Positions 1-8,108 of a stretch of DNA of 41,544 nucleotides are shown piece after piece. The notes beneath the pieces are model-generated. The model searched no databases. It had not been told where the DNA came from and saw only the letters and a list, made by a program, of their open reading frames with translations. Source of the DNA: Planctomyces sp. SH-PL62 (GTDB lineage Bacteria; Planctomycetota; Planctomycetia; Planctomycetales; Planctomycetaceae). Position numbers and translations under genes: made by a program. The stretch is from positions 1-41,544 of the forward strand of contig CAMDEA010000066.1 of assembly GCA_945893045.1 (NCBI GenBank). The letters run 5' to 3'. Every line of letters begins with the position of its first letter. The first letter of the stretch is position 1.

Positions 1-2
1 CT

Positions 3-125
3 CAACTGGGCGGCTACAACAACCGAGCCACCGAAACTCCACCCGGCCCCCAACCCCTTTGGATCGGCCTCCGCAGAATGACCGACTTTGCCACCGCCTG
101 GCTCGCCTTCGGTCCGAAAGACTGA
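3..125 (+). pseudogene. C-terminal tail of an IS4-like transposase (5' end outside window)
   Basis: An open frame enters from the left edge and ends at TGA 123-125, giving 40 residues. They include LGGYNNRATETPPGPQPLW followed by IGLRRMTDFATAWLAFGP. The pattern LGG-(Y/F)-x-x-R-x-x-(D/E)-x-P-P-G-x-x-x-L-W-x-G-L-x-R is what I expect at the extreme C-terminus of IS4-family transposases. That is family knowledge; no catalytic residue is visible because the DDE domain would lie to the left. A nested inverted repeat follows within 20 bases. It could be the end of an intact element or a remnant; the window cannot tell. Confidence 0.5.
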
Positions 126-144
126 TCGCGTTGTGTATAAATGA

Positions 145-295
145 CAGGCCAACGGCCTGGGGTAACGGTTTGATAACGATTCTTCAGCCTCAACGGGGCG
201 TGACTCGATTTCAGGAGCTAGAGTTCCGCCCCGTTGGGGCTGAGGGTCGTCTTGGTTCGCAAACCCAGGCCGTTGGCCTGGGCTATCGAGTCACG
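145..295. repeat. Nested inverted repeat (snapback element)
   Basis: Three pairs of complementary arms nest imperfectly here. 145-161 pairs perfectly with 264-280 (17 bp, CAGGCCAACGGCCTGGG). 185-200 pairs with 227-242 (16 bp, one mismatch, core CAACGGGGCG). 199-209 pairs with 285-295 (11 bp, CGTGACTCGAT). No protein-like frame was found. The style is that of dispersed intergenic repeats of planctomycetes. Confidence 0.75.
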
Positions 296-342
296 CACCT
301 TCGGTGCTGAAACAAAGTCACGCATCTTCGGTGCTGAAACAA
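291..342. repeat. Two-copy direct repeat, period 27
   Basis: TCACGCACCTTCGGTGCTGA at 291 recurs at 318 with one C/T change, and both copies continue into AACAA. Only two units are present, at the right flank of the snapback element and just before the stop of the minus-strand HEAT-repeat gene. Each unit contains a small self-complementary CACC-TTC-GGTG hairpin. Confidence 0.7.
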
Positions 343-354
343 TTCGGATCGCCT

Positions 355-1176
355 CTACGGCTTGGCCTTCTCCGCAGCCAGCGCTTTCAGGCGGCTGATA
401 GCTCCACGCATTTCGCCTTGAGCGCCGGGATCGGTTTCCTTTTCCAGCGCCGCTTGCAGTGCCGGGAGCGATGCGGGATCGCCCGTGTTGCCTAGCGCGC
501 GAGCCACATAACCGATGCGATGATGGTCGGTCTCCCGCTTGAGCACCTCGACGATTTCCAGAGCCGCCGCTTTGGCGGGCAGGCCAATCATGCCCAGTGC
601 GTGCGAGGCTTTCATGCGCACCAATGCTTCCTCGTCGTGCAGATACTTTCGGAGTGCGCCGATCTGTTTTTCTAATTCGACATCCAGCATCGCCAACGCT
701 CCATGCGCGACGACGCGCGTGACCGGATCGGCGTCTTCCTGAGTTGCGGCACGCAGCGGAGCGACGAGTCGCTTTTCTGCTGGCGTGGCTTTCCCAATTC
801 GGCCCAGAGCACGCGCGGCGGTTTCGCGTGCCTCTTTGTGAGCATCGCTTTTGAGCTGCGCGATGAGTTGCGGAACGGCTGGCACAGCTTCAGCCCCCAG
901 ATTGCCGACGGCCGTGGCGGCCGTGGAGCGGACCGCTCCGTCGCGGTCATCGAGCGCGGCACGCATCTCGGCCAGCATTTTCGGCGAGATGTCCGAATGG
1001 ATGAGCGATCCGATCGCAGACTGCCGGACGGCAACATCGGCGCTCTTCAGATCCGCTTTCACTTTGGCAATTCGCTCGTCCGCCGTTTTGGCCGGGTCGA
1101 CCGCCGATGCGAATCCAGTCCCAAGAACGAGGGCCAGAAATGATGCGAGAAACGTCGAATTCCGGTGAACCGTCAT
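355..1176 (-). CDS. Secreted HEAT-repeat protein
   Basis: This 273-residue protein starts at ATG 1176. An N-terminal signal peptide (hydrophobic stretch about residues 8-24, likely cleavage after ASA) is followed by several degenerate HEAT/PBS-lyase-type helical repeats. Recurrent patterns are V-R-x-x-A-x-x-x-L-G and A-x-x-A-L-x-D, for example around residues 85-100, 118-130 and 188-198. Such repeats form a superhelical scaffold for protein binding; nothing suggests catalysis. The periplasmic or exported location is inferred from the signal. It faces away from the kinase gene on its right, with a snapback repeat between them. The specific role is unknown. Confidence 0.85.
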   Translation of the reverse strand: MTVHRNSTFLASFLALVLGTGFASAVDPAKTADERIAKVKADLKSADVAVRQSAIGSLIHSDISPKMLAEMRAALDDRDGAVRSTAATAVGNLGAEAVPAVPQLIAQLKSDAHKEARETAARALGRIGKATPAEKRLVAPLRAATQEDADPVTRVVAHGALAMLDVELEKQIGALRKYLHDEEALVRMKASHALGMIGLPAKAAALEIVEVLKRETDHHRIGYVARALGNTGDPASLPALQAALEKETDPGAQGEMRGAISRLKALAAEKAKP

Positions 1177-1251
1177 GAGGGCATCCCTTCTTGGGTAAGG
1201 AGCAGTCGGCTGACAACAGATGCGGCTGGCTCATTCATCGTGTTAGGCAAA

Positions 1252-1346
1252 CTGTAGTCCGACCCCTTGTGGGTCGGACGATTCGATGTTTCTGTGAAAA
1301 TGTCGCCGTTTCAAAATCATCCGACCCACAAGGGGTCGGGCTTCAG
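1252..1346. repeat. 32-bp inverted repeat in a divergent intergenic region
   Basis: Arm 1252-1283 is complementary to 1315-1346 with four mismatches; the core of each arm is GACCCCTTGTGGGTC. The 313-bp gap 1177-1489 between the divergent HEAT and adenylate-kinase-like genes holds this repeat. A second fragment, TCCCGACCCCTTCGC at 1438-1452, recurs near 9733. No further gene was seen in the gap. Confidence 0.8.
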
Positions 1347-1489
1347 ACATGCCAGATTGAAGAATTTGCCAGTCGCGTGATAACTGACGCGCAAACTGTA
1401 ATGTCACTCTGTCTGCCGTTAAAACAACTCGGTCGCAGTCCCGACCCCTTCGCCAGTATTCACGTCCTTCATTGAGGCAAGCCAGCACC

Positions 1490-2683
1490 ATGCCCACACC
1501 AGCGCCCGGCCAGCCACTTGTCGATCTGGAAGTCAAAGACGTCCGCGTCATCTTCAAACCGATCTGGGAAGACTTGGAAGAGGACGTCGGGTACGAGAAC
1601 CTGCGATTTCCGAAAGAGATCATTTTGCTGGGGGGAGCGCCGGGAGCCGGCAAGGGGACGCATACCCGGTTCATCATGGCGGCGCGCGGGCTGACCTGCC
1701 CGCCGATTGTGATCAGCGACCTGCTCACCACACCCGCCGCCGAGAAGATCAAAGCGCAAGGGGCGATGGTCGGTGACAAAGAGGTCATCGGGTTGCTGCT
1801 CCGCAAATTACTCGAACCAGAGTTTCGCGACGGCGTGGTGCTGGATGGGTTTCCGCGAACTCAGGTGCAGGTCGAATGCCTCAAGCTGCTGGTCGACAAC
1901 ATCAACCAGCTTCATAACGAGTACGCCAACACGCCGCTGGCGATTCATTTCCGCCGCCCGACGATTCACGCGATGGTGCTGTTCGTCAGCGAGGACACCA
2001 GCATCGCCCGTCAGCTCAATCGCGGCCGTGAGATCACCGAGCACAACCGCAAGGTGACGGAGACCGGTGTCGGCAAGCTCATCGAGCAACGAACGACGGA
2101 CATGTCCGAAGAAACCGTCCGCCGCCGGTATCGCGTCTTCAAGGAGCAAACGTGGGACGCCCTGACCTCGCTGAAGCAGCTTTATCACTACCACTTCGTC
2201 AACGCCGAAGGCCCCATCCACGAGGTTGAGGAGAACATCCTCAAAGAGTTGCAGTATCAAAGCTCGCTGGAGTTGGACCCGCGCACCTTCGAGCGGCTGC
2301 GAACCTTGCCGCTGGCCGACGAAATTACATTGCACGCCCGGCAAGAATTAGTGCGACGGCTCGACGGCTATGAACTGGATCACACCGAGCTACTGAAACG
2401 TGTCGTGGGACTCATCAAGACCAAGTTCATCCCGATCATCCAACGCCATGCGTTGTCGGGACGCGCGCATGTGAATTCCGAAGACCCGATCTTTGAAGAC
2501 CCGATGGCAATCGCGATGCTGATCGACCTATTCTCCGAACGAGGCTTCCACGCCGTCGTCGATAAGCACATCCGCGAAGTCCCCGATCGTGTCGATCTCG
2601 AAACCGGATTGATCCATTCGCGGACGAAGGTCATCTACCGGATTCAGATCCACTTCAAAGGTTCAAAGATCCGCCGAGGATGA
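1490..2683 (+). CDS. Adenylate-kinase-like nucleoside monophosphate kinase with long C-terminal extension
   Basis: The ATG at 1490 is chosen over an in-frame TTG at 1472 because GAGG lies about 12 bases upstream and the extra residues carry nothing recognisable; this gives 397 residues. The P-loop GGAPGAGKGT is at about residues 48-57, and VVLDGFPRT, the NMP-binding/LID motif of adenylate kinases, is near residue 120. These predict phosphoryl transfer from ATP to a nucleoside monophosphate. Typical adenylate kinases have about 180-220 residues. Here roughly 170 further residues follow (about 230-397) with no domain I recognise. The gene stands alone and converges on the first PSD1 gene. The kinase fold is well supported; the true substrate is uncertain. 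Confidence 0.8.
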   Translation: MPTPAPGQPLVDLEVKDVRVIFKPIWEDLEEDVGYENLRFPKEIILLGGAPGAGKGTHTRFIMAARGLTCPPIVISDLLTTPAAEKIKAQGAMVGDKEVIGLLLRKLLEPEFRDGVVLDGFPRTQVQVECLKLLVDNINQLHNEYANTPLAIHFRRPTIHAMVLFVSEDTSIARQLNRGREITEHNRKVTETGVGKLIEQRTTDMSEETVRRRYRVFKEQTWDALTSLKQLYHYHFVNAEGPIHEVEENILKELQYQSSLELDPRTFERLRTLPLADEITLHARQELVRRLDGYELDHTELLKRVVGLIKTKFIPIIQRHALSGRAHVNSEDPIFEDPMAIAMLIDLFSERGFHAVVDKHIREVPDRVDLETGLIHSRTKVIYRIQIHFKGSKIRRG

Positions 2684-2766
2684 CAGGCAGGCCGCTCCCA
2701 CTTCATCCGTGCTCCGGCTTTGCCATCCGCGTGGTCGCTGCTTTTGCAGAGTCGAACACAATGCGC

Positions 2767-2854
2767 TTCGCACACGGATGCGAGAGGCGCACACGGATGG
2801 AGGCGGGGCGAACGATGCGTTGATCCGTGTGTGCCCCTCGCATCCGTGTGCGAA
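2767..2854. repeat. 32-bp inverted repeat between convergent genes
   Basis: 2767-2798 pairs with 2823-2854 with two mismatches; each arm carries CACACGGATGCGAG. It sits between the ends of the adenylate-kinase-like gene (2683, +) and the PSD1 gene (2864, -), so it could serve as a two-way terminator. There is no poly-T tract, so termination is an inference from position. Confidence 0.75.
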
Positions 2855-2863
2855 GTACCCTTC

Positions 2864-5812
2864 TCAATCGAGAAACCGAAAGTCAACGCTGGCGAAGAGC
2901 GCCTGGAAGAGCCGTTCCCAGGCGATCGGGCTGGGAGTCGTGTTCTCCGCGCTAGGCGAGATGACTCGCAGCGCGAGGCTGCGTTCGCGCGGAGTCGGTT
3001 CGCGGCCGACGGTGGTGCGATAAGCGGCGATGACGCGCTGTTCGTCGGTCAGATCGGATTGCGAGAGCAATTCACGGGCGGCGTCACGGGATTGGTCCAT
3101 GACGAACGGCGAGTTCATCAGATACAGCGCTTGCGTCGGCACGGTCGTGATGTTGCGGCGGCCGATGGAGAGATTTGGGTCGGCGAAATCGAACGCCTCG
3201 AAGAGTTCCAGCAAGCGATTCCGCAAGATGGGCGTGTAAACGCTGCGACGCGTTTCGTCGAAGACGTAGGTCATCTCGCCGATGTTGGCGTTCGGTCCGT
3301 CTTGTTTGGGATTGCGCAGCGTGCGGCCGAACATCGTGCGCTCGAGCGAATCGCTGGTCAGCAGCATCGCATCGCGAATCGCCTCGGCCGAATGCCGGCG
3401 GCGGTTCTGTCGCCAGAGCAGACGGTTTTCCGGGTCGGCTGAGATTTGAGATTTGAAATTTGAAATTTGAGATTTGAGTTCTGAGATCTCCGTTTGACTC
3501 GCCAGCCCATACGTCCGCGACAGCACGATCTCGCGGACCAGCGACTTCACGGACCAGCCGTCGCTCATCAATCGCGTGGCGAGATGATCCAGCAACTCCG
3601 GATGCGACGGCGTTTCGCCGGTCGAGCCAAAATTGTCCACGGTGCGGACCAGACCGACGCCGAACAGGTGATGCCAGACTCGATTGGCCAGCACGCGGGC
3701 GGTCAGCGGGTTGGTGGAACTGGTCATCCACGCGGCCAGTTCGCGGCGGCCGCTTTCTTTGGCCGGGGGCAGCGCTGGCGAGCCGTAGCTGGCGACTTGC
3801 AAGAACCCGCGCGGGACTTTGTCTCCCTTCGAGTGGACGTTGCCGCGGATACGGATTTGGGTCTCTTCGATCTGCTTGGCCTCTTCGAGCGACATCGCCA
3901 TCGGGCGATACGGGGCGCGATCGTTGAGTTCCTTGAGTTGCTTTTCGAGTTCTTTGAGGTCGGCCGATTTCACGGGAGCCGATTTCGCCGCGACCGGCTT
4001 GGGTTGGCGGCTTTCGGCTTTCGGCTCTCGGCTTTCGGCCGGCAGCAGTTGCAGAGCATCGACAATGACGTGGCCGTCGGTTCCTTCGTTGCTGATGAGA
4101 ACGTACCACTGGCCCGACTCGTCGAAGCGATATTTGCCCAGCGACACGAAGCGATGGTCGATGGGAGGCGGCGTGCGCTGGTTGATCTTGAGTTCGTGCT
4201 CGCCGTCGAGATCCAGAATCTCGATCGGCACGTTGGTCGCGCGACTGTCGCCAGCGTTGTAGGCCAGGCGGACTTCATAGATGCCGGCCTTCGGGACCGT
4301 CGGGCTGAACGTCAGCGTCTTTTGGCCTTTGTCTTTGTTGCCGTCGTGCGCGTAGCCGTCGCCGATGTAGTGCTTGCTGAATTGCGAGTTCGTCCAGTCC
4401 CCCACCTTCTTCGCATCCGAATCATCCAGCAGGATGCCGGCGAACGACTTGAGTTCAATCGGCCCGCGCGGAGTACCGGGTATGTCGTCGTCATCGTCTG
4501 CGGCGTTTTTTTTGCTCGCCGATGCCAGCCGTTTTTCTTCCGCCTTGGCGGCGTCGATCTGTTTCTTGAGGTCTGCGACTGCCAGCTCGTGTTGTTTGAC
4601 CGAAGCCGCCAGTTCGGCCGACATCGGCAGCGGGCGTTCGATCCACTTCGAGACGTTGTCGTGATCCAGCAGGTGCGTACTGCGGAAGATTCCGGCCAGA
4701 GCGTAGTAATCGCGCTGCGGGATCGGATCGAACTTGTGGTCATGGCATCTCGCACAACCGATGGTCATGCCGAGCACCGCCTTGCCCAGCGTGTCGATCT
4801 GCTCGTCCACGACATCGAATTCGAGAGCCTGCTTGTCCTGCTCTTCGTAGTTCGTGGGGCCGAGCGCCAGCAAAGCGGTCGCCACGAGGAGTTCCTCTTG
4901 CTGGCGAGGCGAATCAAACGGCAGCAAGTCACCGGCCAGTTGTTCCAGCAGGAATCGGTCAAACGGCTTGTCGTCATTGAACGAACGGATCACGTAATCG
5001 CGATACCGCCAGGCTTCGGCCAGGATCATGGATCGCCCGCCGCCTGACGATTCCGCGAAGCGCGCGATGTCGAGCCAATGCCGTCCCCAACGCTCGCCGA
5101 AGTGCGGCGAGGCCAGCAGTCGATCGACGACTTGCTCGCGCGCGTCCGGCGAATGATCGGTGACGAACTCGTCGATCTCGGCCGGAGTCGGCGGCAGGCC
5201 GATCAAGTCGAAGGTGACGCGCCGCAGCCACGTCGCACTGTCCGCATCGCCGATCGGTCGGATGCCGACGGACTCTTGCTTCGCGAGAATGAATCGGTCG
5301 ATATCAGCCCGCGACCACGCCTTATCCTTCACGGCTGGGATCGCCGGCTGTGCGATCGGCCGGAAGCACCAGAACTGTTGGCCGGCAGCAATGTCGATCT
5401 CGCGCCGAGCGAGCGCCTTCGCCGGTGCGGTGCGCGGGTCGGGAGCACCTTGCTCGATCCACTTCACAAAGTCGGCGATAACTTCGTCCGGCAGCTTACC
5501 TTTGGGGGGCATCTCCATGCCGTCTTCGTGTTTCAATGCCTTGATGAGCAGACTGTCGTTGGGTTTGCTCGGCAGCAGTGCCGGTCCCGAATCGCCGCCT
5601 CGTTTCCAGCCATCGCGGCTGTCGAGCAGCAGCCCTCCCTTCACGGCCTTGGATTCGGCCGAGTGGCATTCGTAGCAATGCTGGACGAGGGCTGGTCGGA
5701 TCTTCTTCTCGAAAAACTCGATGCCCGTGGGTTCGTCAACCGGCCAGGCAATGCCGGGCAGCAGACCGAATGTGAGTGAGGCGAGGCAGAGGACGTGATT
5801 CCGCATCATCAT
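2864..5812 (-). CDS. PSD1-type planctomycete cytochrome protein (PSCyt1-DUF1549-DUF1553)
   Basis: Three tandem ATG codons at 5812, 5809 and 5806 precede a signal peptide; the frame stays open upstream to 5887 but without signal-like sequence. The product has about 982 residues. A PSCyt1 c-type haem motif C46-Y-E-C-H50 opens the mature part. DUF1549 follows, with the second Cys motif CARCHDHKFDPIP, then a coiled and low-complexity stretch. Next comes a beta-rich domain that resembles golvesin/xanthan-lyase C-terminal modules, and finally DUF1553 with PENRLLWRQNRRR. Such proteins are abundant in planctomycetes and are thought to act outside the cytoplasm, probably in polymer breakdown, though their biochemistry is poorly defined. 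Two short repeat insertions lie inside the frame. Unlike the second copy, no DUF1501 gene follows. Confidence 0.9.
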   Translation of the reverse strand: MMMRNHVLCLASLTFGLLPGIAWPVDEPTGIEFFEKKIRPALVQHCYECHSAESKAVKGGLLLDSRDGWKRGGDSGPALLPSKPNDSLLIKALKHEDGMEMPPKGKLPDEVIADFVKWIEQGAPDPRTAPAKALARREIDIAAGQQFWCFRPIAQPAIPAVKDKAWSRADIDRFILAKQESVGIRPIGDADSATWLRRVTFDLIGLPPTPAEIDEFVTDHSPDAREQVVDRLLASPHFGERWGRHWLDIARFAESSGGGRSMILAEAWRYRDYVIRSFNDDKPFDRFLLEQLAGDLLPFDSPRQQEELLVATALLALGPTNYEEQDKQALEFDVVDEQIDTLGKAVLGMTIGCARCHDHKFDPIPQRDYYALAGIFRSTHLLDHDNVSKWIERPLPMSAELAASVKQHELAVADLKKQIDAAKAEEKRLASASKKNAADDDDDIPGTPRGPIELKSFAGILLDDSDAKKVGDWTNSQFSKHYIGDGYAHDGNKDKGQKTLTFSPTVPKAGIYEVRLAYNAGDSRATNVPIEILDLDGEHELKINQRTPPPIDHRFVSLGKYRFDESGQWYVLISNEGTDGHVIVDALQLLPAESREPKAESRQPKPVAAKSAPVKSADLKELEKQLKELNDRAPYRPMAMSLEEAKQIEETQIRIRGNVHSKGDKVPRGFLQVASYGSPALPPAKESGRRELAAWMTSSTNPLTARVLANRVWHHLFGVGLVRTVDNFGSTGETPSHPELLDHLATRLMSDGWSVKSLVREIVLSRTYGLASQTEISELKSQISNFKSQISADPENRLLWRQNRRRHSAEAIRDAMLLTSDSLERTMFGRTLRNPKQDGPNANIGEMTYVFDETRRSVYTPILRNRLLELFEAFDFADPNLSIGRRNITTVPTQALYLMNSPFVMDQSRDAARELLSQSDLTDEQRVIAAYRTTVGREPTPRERSLALRVISPSAENTTPSPIAWERLFQALFASVDFRFLD
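3441..3490. repeat. AT-rich GATTTGA/AATTTGA tandem repeat inside the PSD1 gene
   Basis: Tandem 7-9-base units based on GATTTGA occupy about 50 bases. Read on the minus strand in frame they encode ISELKSQISNFKSQIS, inserted just before the conserved PENRLL block. The second PSD1 protein lacks this segment at the same place. A shorter run of the same unit occurs between genes at 19335-19353, so this looks like a dispersed intergenic repeat that entered a gene. Confidence 0.75.
4009..4040. repeat. GGCTTTC heptanucleotide repeat inside the PSD1 gene
   Basis: Four heptamers (GGCTTTC, GGCTTTC, GGCTCTC, GGCTTTC) follow each other. On the coding strand they give AESREPKAESRQPK, immediately after the beta-rich domain and before a charged coiled stretch. 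Because 7 is not a multiple of 3, the encoded peptide repeats only every 21 bases. It is a linker expansion with no expected catalytic effect. Confidence 0.75.
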
Positions 5813-6013
5813 GGAAATGTCACTGAAGGGGGTGGTTGATGGGCGACGGGATGATAACTCACCCACGACCCAGAATTCACGGTTCAAACACGGCGAGCGA
5901 TCTGGGTGACCAAAGAAGCTTCAATCCGCCCTGACTCTGGAAGTCTGAAAACCGACGTGTCATGCTGAGTTGGGCGGACGGCGCTTCTGGGACGGGCAAC
6001 TGTGAGATCTGCG

Positions 6014-8068
6014 ATGACATCGGAACGGGCGGTCGGGATTGATCTGGGGACGACGTTTTCCGCCGTTGCCTTTTTGGATGACGACGGCCGGCCGGTGACG
6101 GTGCGGAATGCCGAGGGAGATTTGATTACTCCCAGCGTCGTGTTTCTCGACAAGAGCGGCTGCATCGTCGGCAAAGAGGCGGTGAACGCCGCCGAGTTCG
6201 AACCGCAACGCGTCGCACGGTTCATGAAGCGGGACATGGGAGAGTCCGTCTTCAGCAAGACGTTGCGGGGCGAGCAGCTCCCGCCCGAAGTGTTGCAGGC
6301 GGTCGTGCTGCGAAAGCTGCGGATGGATGCGGAGTTGCAACTCGGCCCGATCAAGAAAGCGGTCATCACCGTGCCGGCGTTTTTCAACGAGCCGTGCCGC
6401 AAGGCCACGATGGATGCCGGCCGGCTGGCGGGGATCGACGTGCTCGACATCATCAACGAGCCGACCGCCGCCGCGATCTGTTACGGAATTCAACAAGGCT
6501 TCATCAACCGCGAGGGAGCCGCGGCGCAGCGCGAAGTCGTGTTGATCTACGACCTCGGCGGAGGCACGTTTGACGTCACGCTGATGGAGATCAACGGCAC
6601 CAAGTATCGGGCGCTGGCCACCGGCGGCGATGTGTATCTCGGAGGAGCCGATTGGGATCAGCGGTTGATGGACTATCTCGCCGAGGAATTCCAAAAGCAG
6701 TGCGGCACTGATCCGCGACAAGATCCCGCCAGTGCTGAGGCGCTCTTGCATCGAGCGATTGAAGCGAAACACGCCCTGTCAGCGCGCGAAGAGATGTCTG
6801 TGTTCGTCAGCATGAATAGCCAGCGAGCGCGGATCTCGGTCACGCGCGCGAAGTTCGAGGAACTGACCGCCGATTTGCTCGACCGCACGCTGTTGACCGT
6901 CCGCAAAGTGATCCGCGATGCCGAGGCGGCTCTCGCTCGCAATGAAGCTGGGAATGAACCGACCGATCTCAATGTGACGCGACTGCTGTTGGTCGGAGGG
7001 TCCACACGCATGCCGGCCGTCATCCGGTTGCTGGAGAAAGAATGCGAACTCATTCCCGATCGTTCGTTGTCGCCGGATGAAGCGGTCGCTCACGGAGCGG
7101 CCGTGTATGCCGGGCTGCTGCTGAAGCAAGGGGCGGTGCGGCTGAAAGGGATCTCGCTGACCAACGTCAGCTCGCATGACTTGGGAGTCCTGGGAATCGA
7201 AAAGGACACGGGCCGTCCGCGCCGCAGCCGGATGATTCGAGCCAATATGCCGCTGCCGGTCGCGGTGACGAAGACCTTTCCGCTCAGCCGCGACGGACAG
7301 TCCAGCGTGCGCATCGACGTCATCGAAGGCGGGGATGATACCGGGAATAACTCGACTCCCATCGGCCGTTGCACGGTGCAAGGCTTGCCGGCCGGCTTGC
7401 CGGCTCAGACACCGGTCGCCGTCACGTTTAAGTACGCCCGCAATGGCCGGCTGACCGTGAAAGCCAATCTGCCGACCATCGGCCGCGACGCGAACCTCGT
7501 CATCGACCGCGCGGCTGGCTTGAACGATGCCGACTTTGAAATCTGGAAGCGTCGCCTGGACGAAGGACTGACGGATGCGTCCGTCCCACAGCCAGCCGCT
7601 CCGGTCGCAGTCGCCGCTCCCGCAACTCAACCCGCGGCTCCCATCGTTACGCCGGTCGTCGCGACTCCCAAGGCTGCTGCTCCGATCGCGGCTGCACCGA
7701 CTGCCGCTGCCGTGATTTCGGCACCGATCGCGGCGAAAGCACCACCTGAGCCCGAACCAGCACCGTTCACGTTTGCCGTGGCTGAGCCGTCGGAAAATCC
7801 GTTCGACAACCCGTTTGACTTTCTCTCCGTCACCAACGAAGAGCCCGCTGCGGCTCCCACTCCCGCCCCGGTCTCAGTCCCAGTCACCGCTCCCGCTCCT
7901 GCTGAAGCCGTCGTGGAATTGTCGGCTGTGGATGAATCCGAAGAGACGGCCGAGGTGGCGGCCACAGACGACGATCCCTTCCTCTCGATCGAACCGGATA
8001 CCAACGAATCGTCCGCGTTCGACGATGAGGACGACCTGAGCGCTGGCTTTGAAAAATTGTTTGGCTGA
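6014..8068 (+). CDS. Hsp70/DnaK-family protein with Ala/Pro-rich tail
   Basis: ATG 6014 is preferred to GTG 6002. The product has 684 residues. The ATPase domain carries GIDLGTTFSAVAF (about residues 8-20), NEPTAAAICYG, DLGGGTFDVTLME and LLVGGSTRMPAV. A shortened beta substrate-binding region lies at about 385-520. The usual alpha-helical lid is replaced by about 160 residues rich in Ala, Pro and Val, ending in acidic stretches and SAGFEKLFG. ATP-driven binding of unfolded segments is family knowledge. The next gene, 40 bases downstream, encodes a J-like protein, so the two probably form a dedicated pair. This is not the housekeeping dnaK, to judge from the tail and the absence of grpE or dnaJ. 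Confidence 0.88.
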   Translation: MTSERAVGIDLGTTFSAVAFLDDDGRPVTVRNAEGDLITPSVVFLDKSGCIVGKEAVNAAEFEPQRVARFMKRDMGESVFSKTLRGEQLPPEVLQAVVLRKLRMDAELQLGPIKKAVITVPAFFNEPCRKATMDAGRLAGIDVLDIINEPTAAAICYGIQQGFINREGAAAQREVVLIYDLGGGTFDVTLMEINGTKYRALATGGDVYLGGADWDQRLMDYLAEEFQKQCGTDPRQDPASAEALLHRAIEAKHALSAREEMSVFVSMNSQRARISVTRAKFEELTADLLDRTLLTVRKVIRDAEAALARNEAGNEPTDLNVTRLLLVGGSTRMPAVIRLLEKECELIPDRSLSPDEAVAHGAAVYAGLLLKQGAVRLKGISLTNVSSHDLGVLGIEKDTGRPRRSRMIRANMPLPVAVTKTFPLSRDGQSSVRIDVIEGGDDTGNNSTPIGRCTVQGLPAGLPAQTPVAVTFKYARNGRLTVKANLPTIGRDANLVIDRAAGLNDADFEIWKRRLDEGLTDASVPQPAAPVAVAAPATQPAAPIVTPVVATPKAAAPIAAAPTAAAVISAPIAAKAPPEPEPAPFTFAVAEPSENPFDNPFDFLSVTNEEPAAAPTPAPVSVPVTAPAPAEAVVELSAVDESEETAEVAATDDDPFLSIEPDTNESSAFDDEDDLSAGFEKLFG

Positions 8069-8108
8069 CACGAACTGGGGCTCCATCGAAAATCCTTCCG
8101 AGAAATCC

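Noticed and set aside
291..342. Direct repeats as a possible CRISPR
   Set aside because: Only two units, almost no spacer, and the unit is a small hairpin; no cas genes.
3494..5047. 517-codon open frame on the plus strand opposite the first PSD1 gene
   Set aside because: It is the antisense shadow of a clear PSD1 gene; the Arg/Gln-rich composition is typical for complementary strands of GC-rich codons and no domain is visible.
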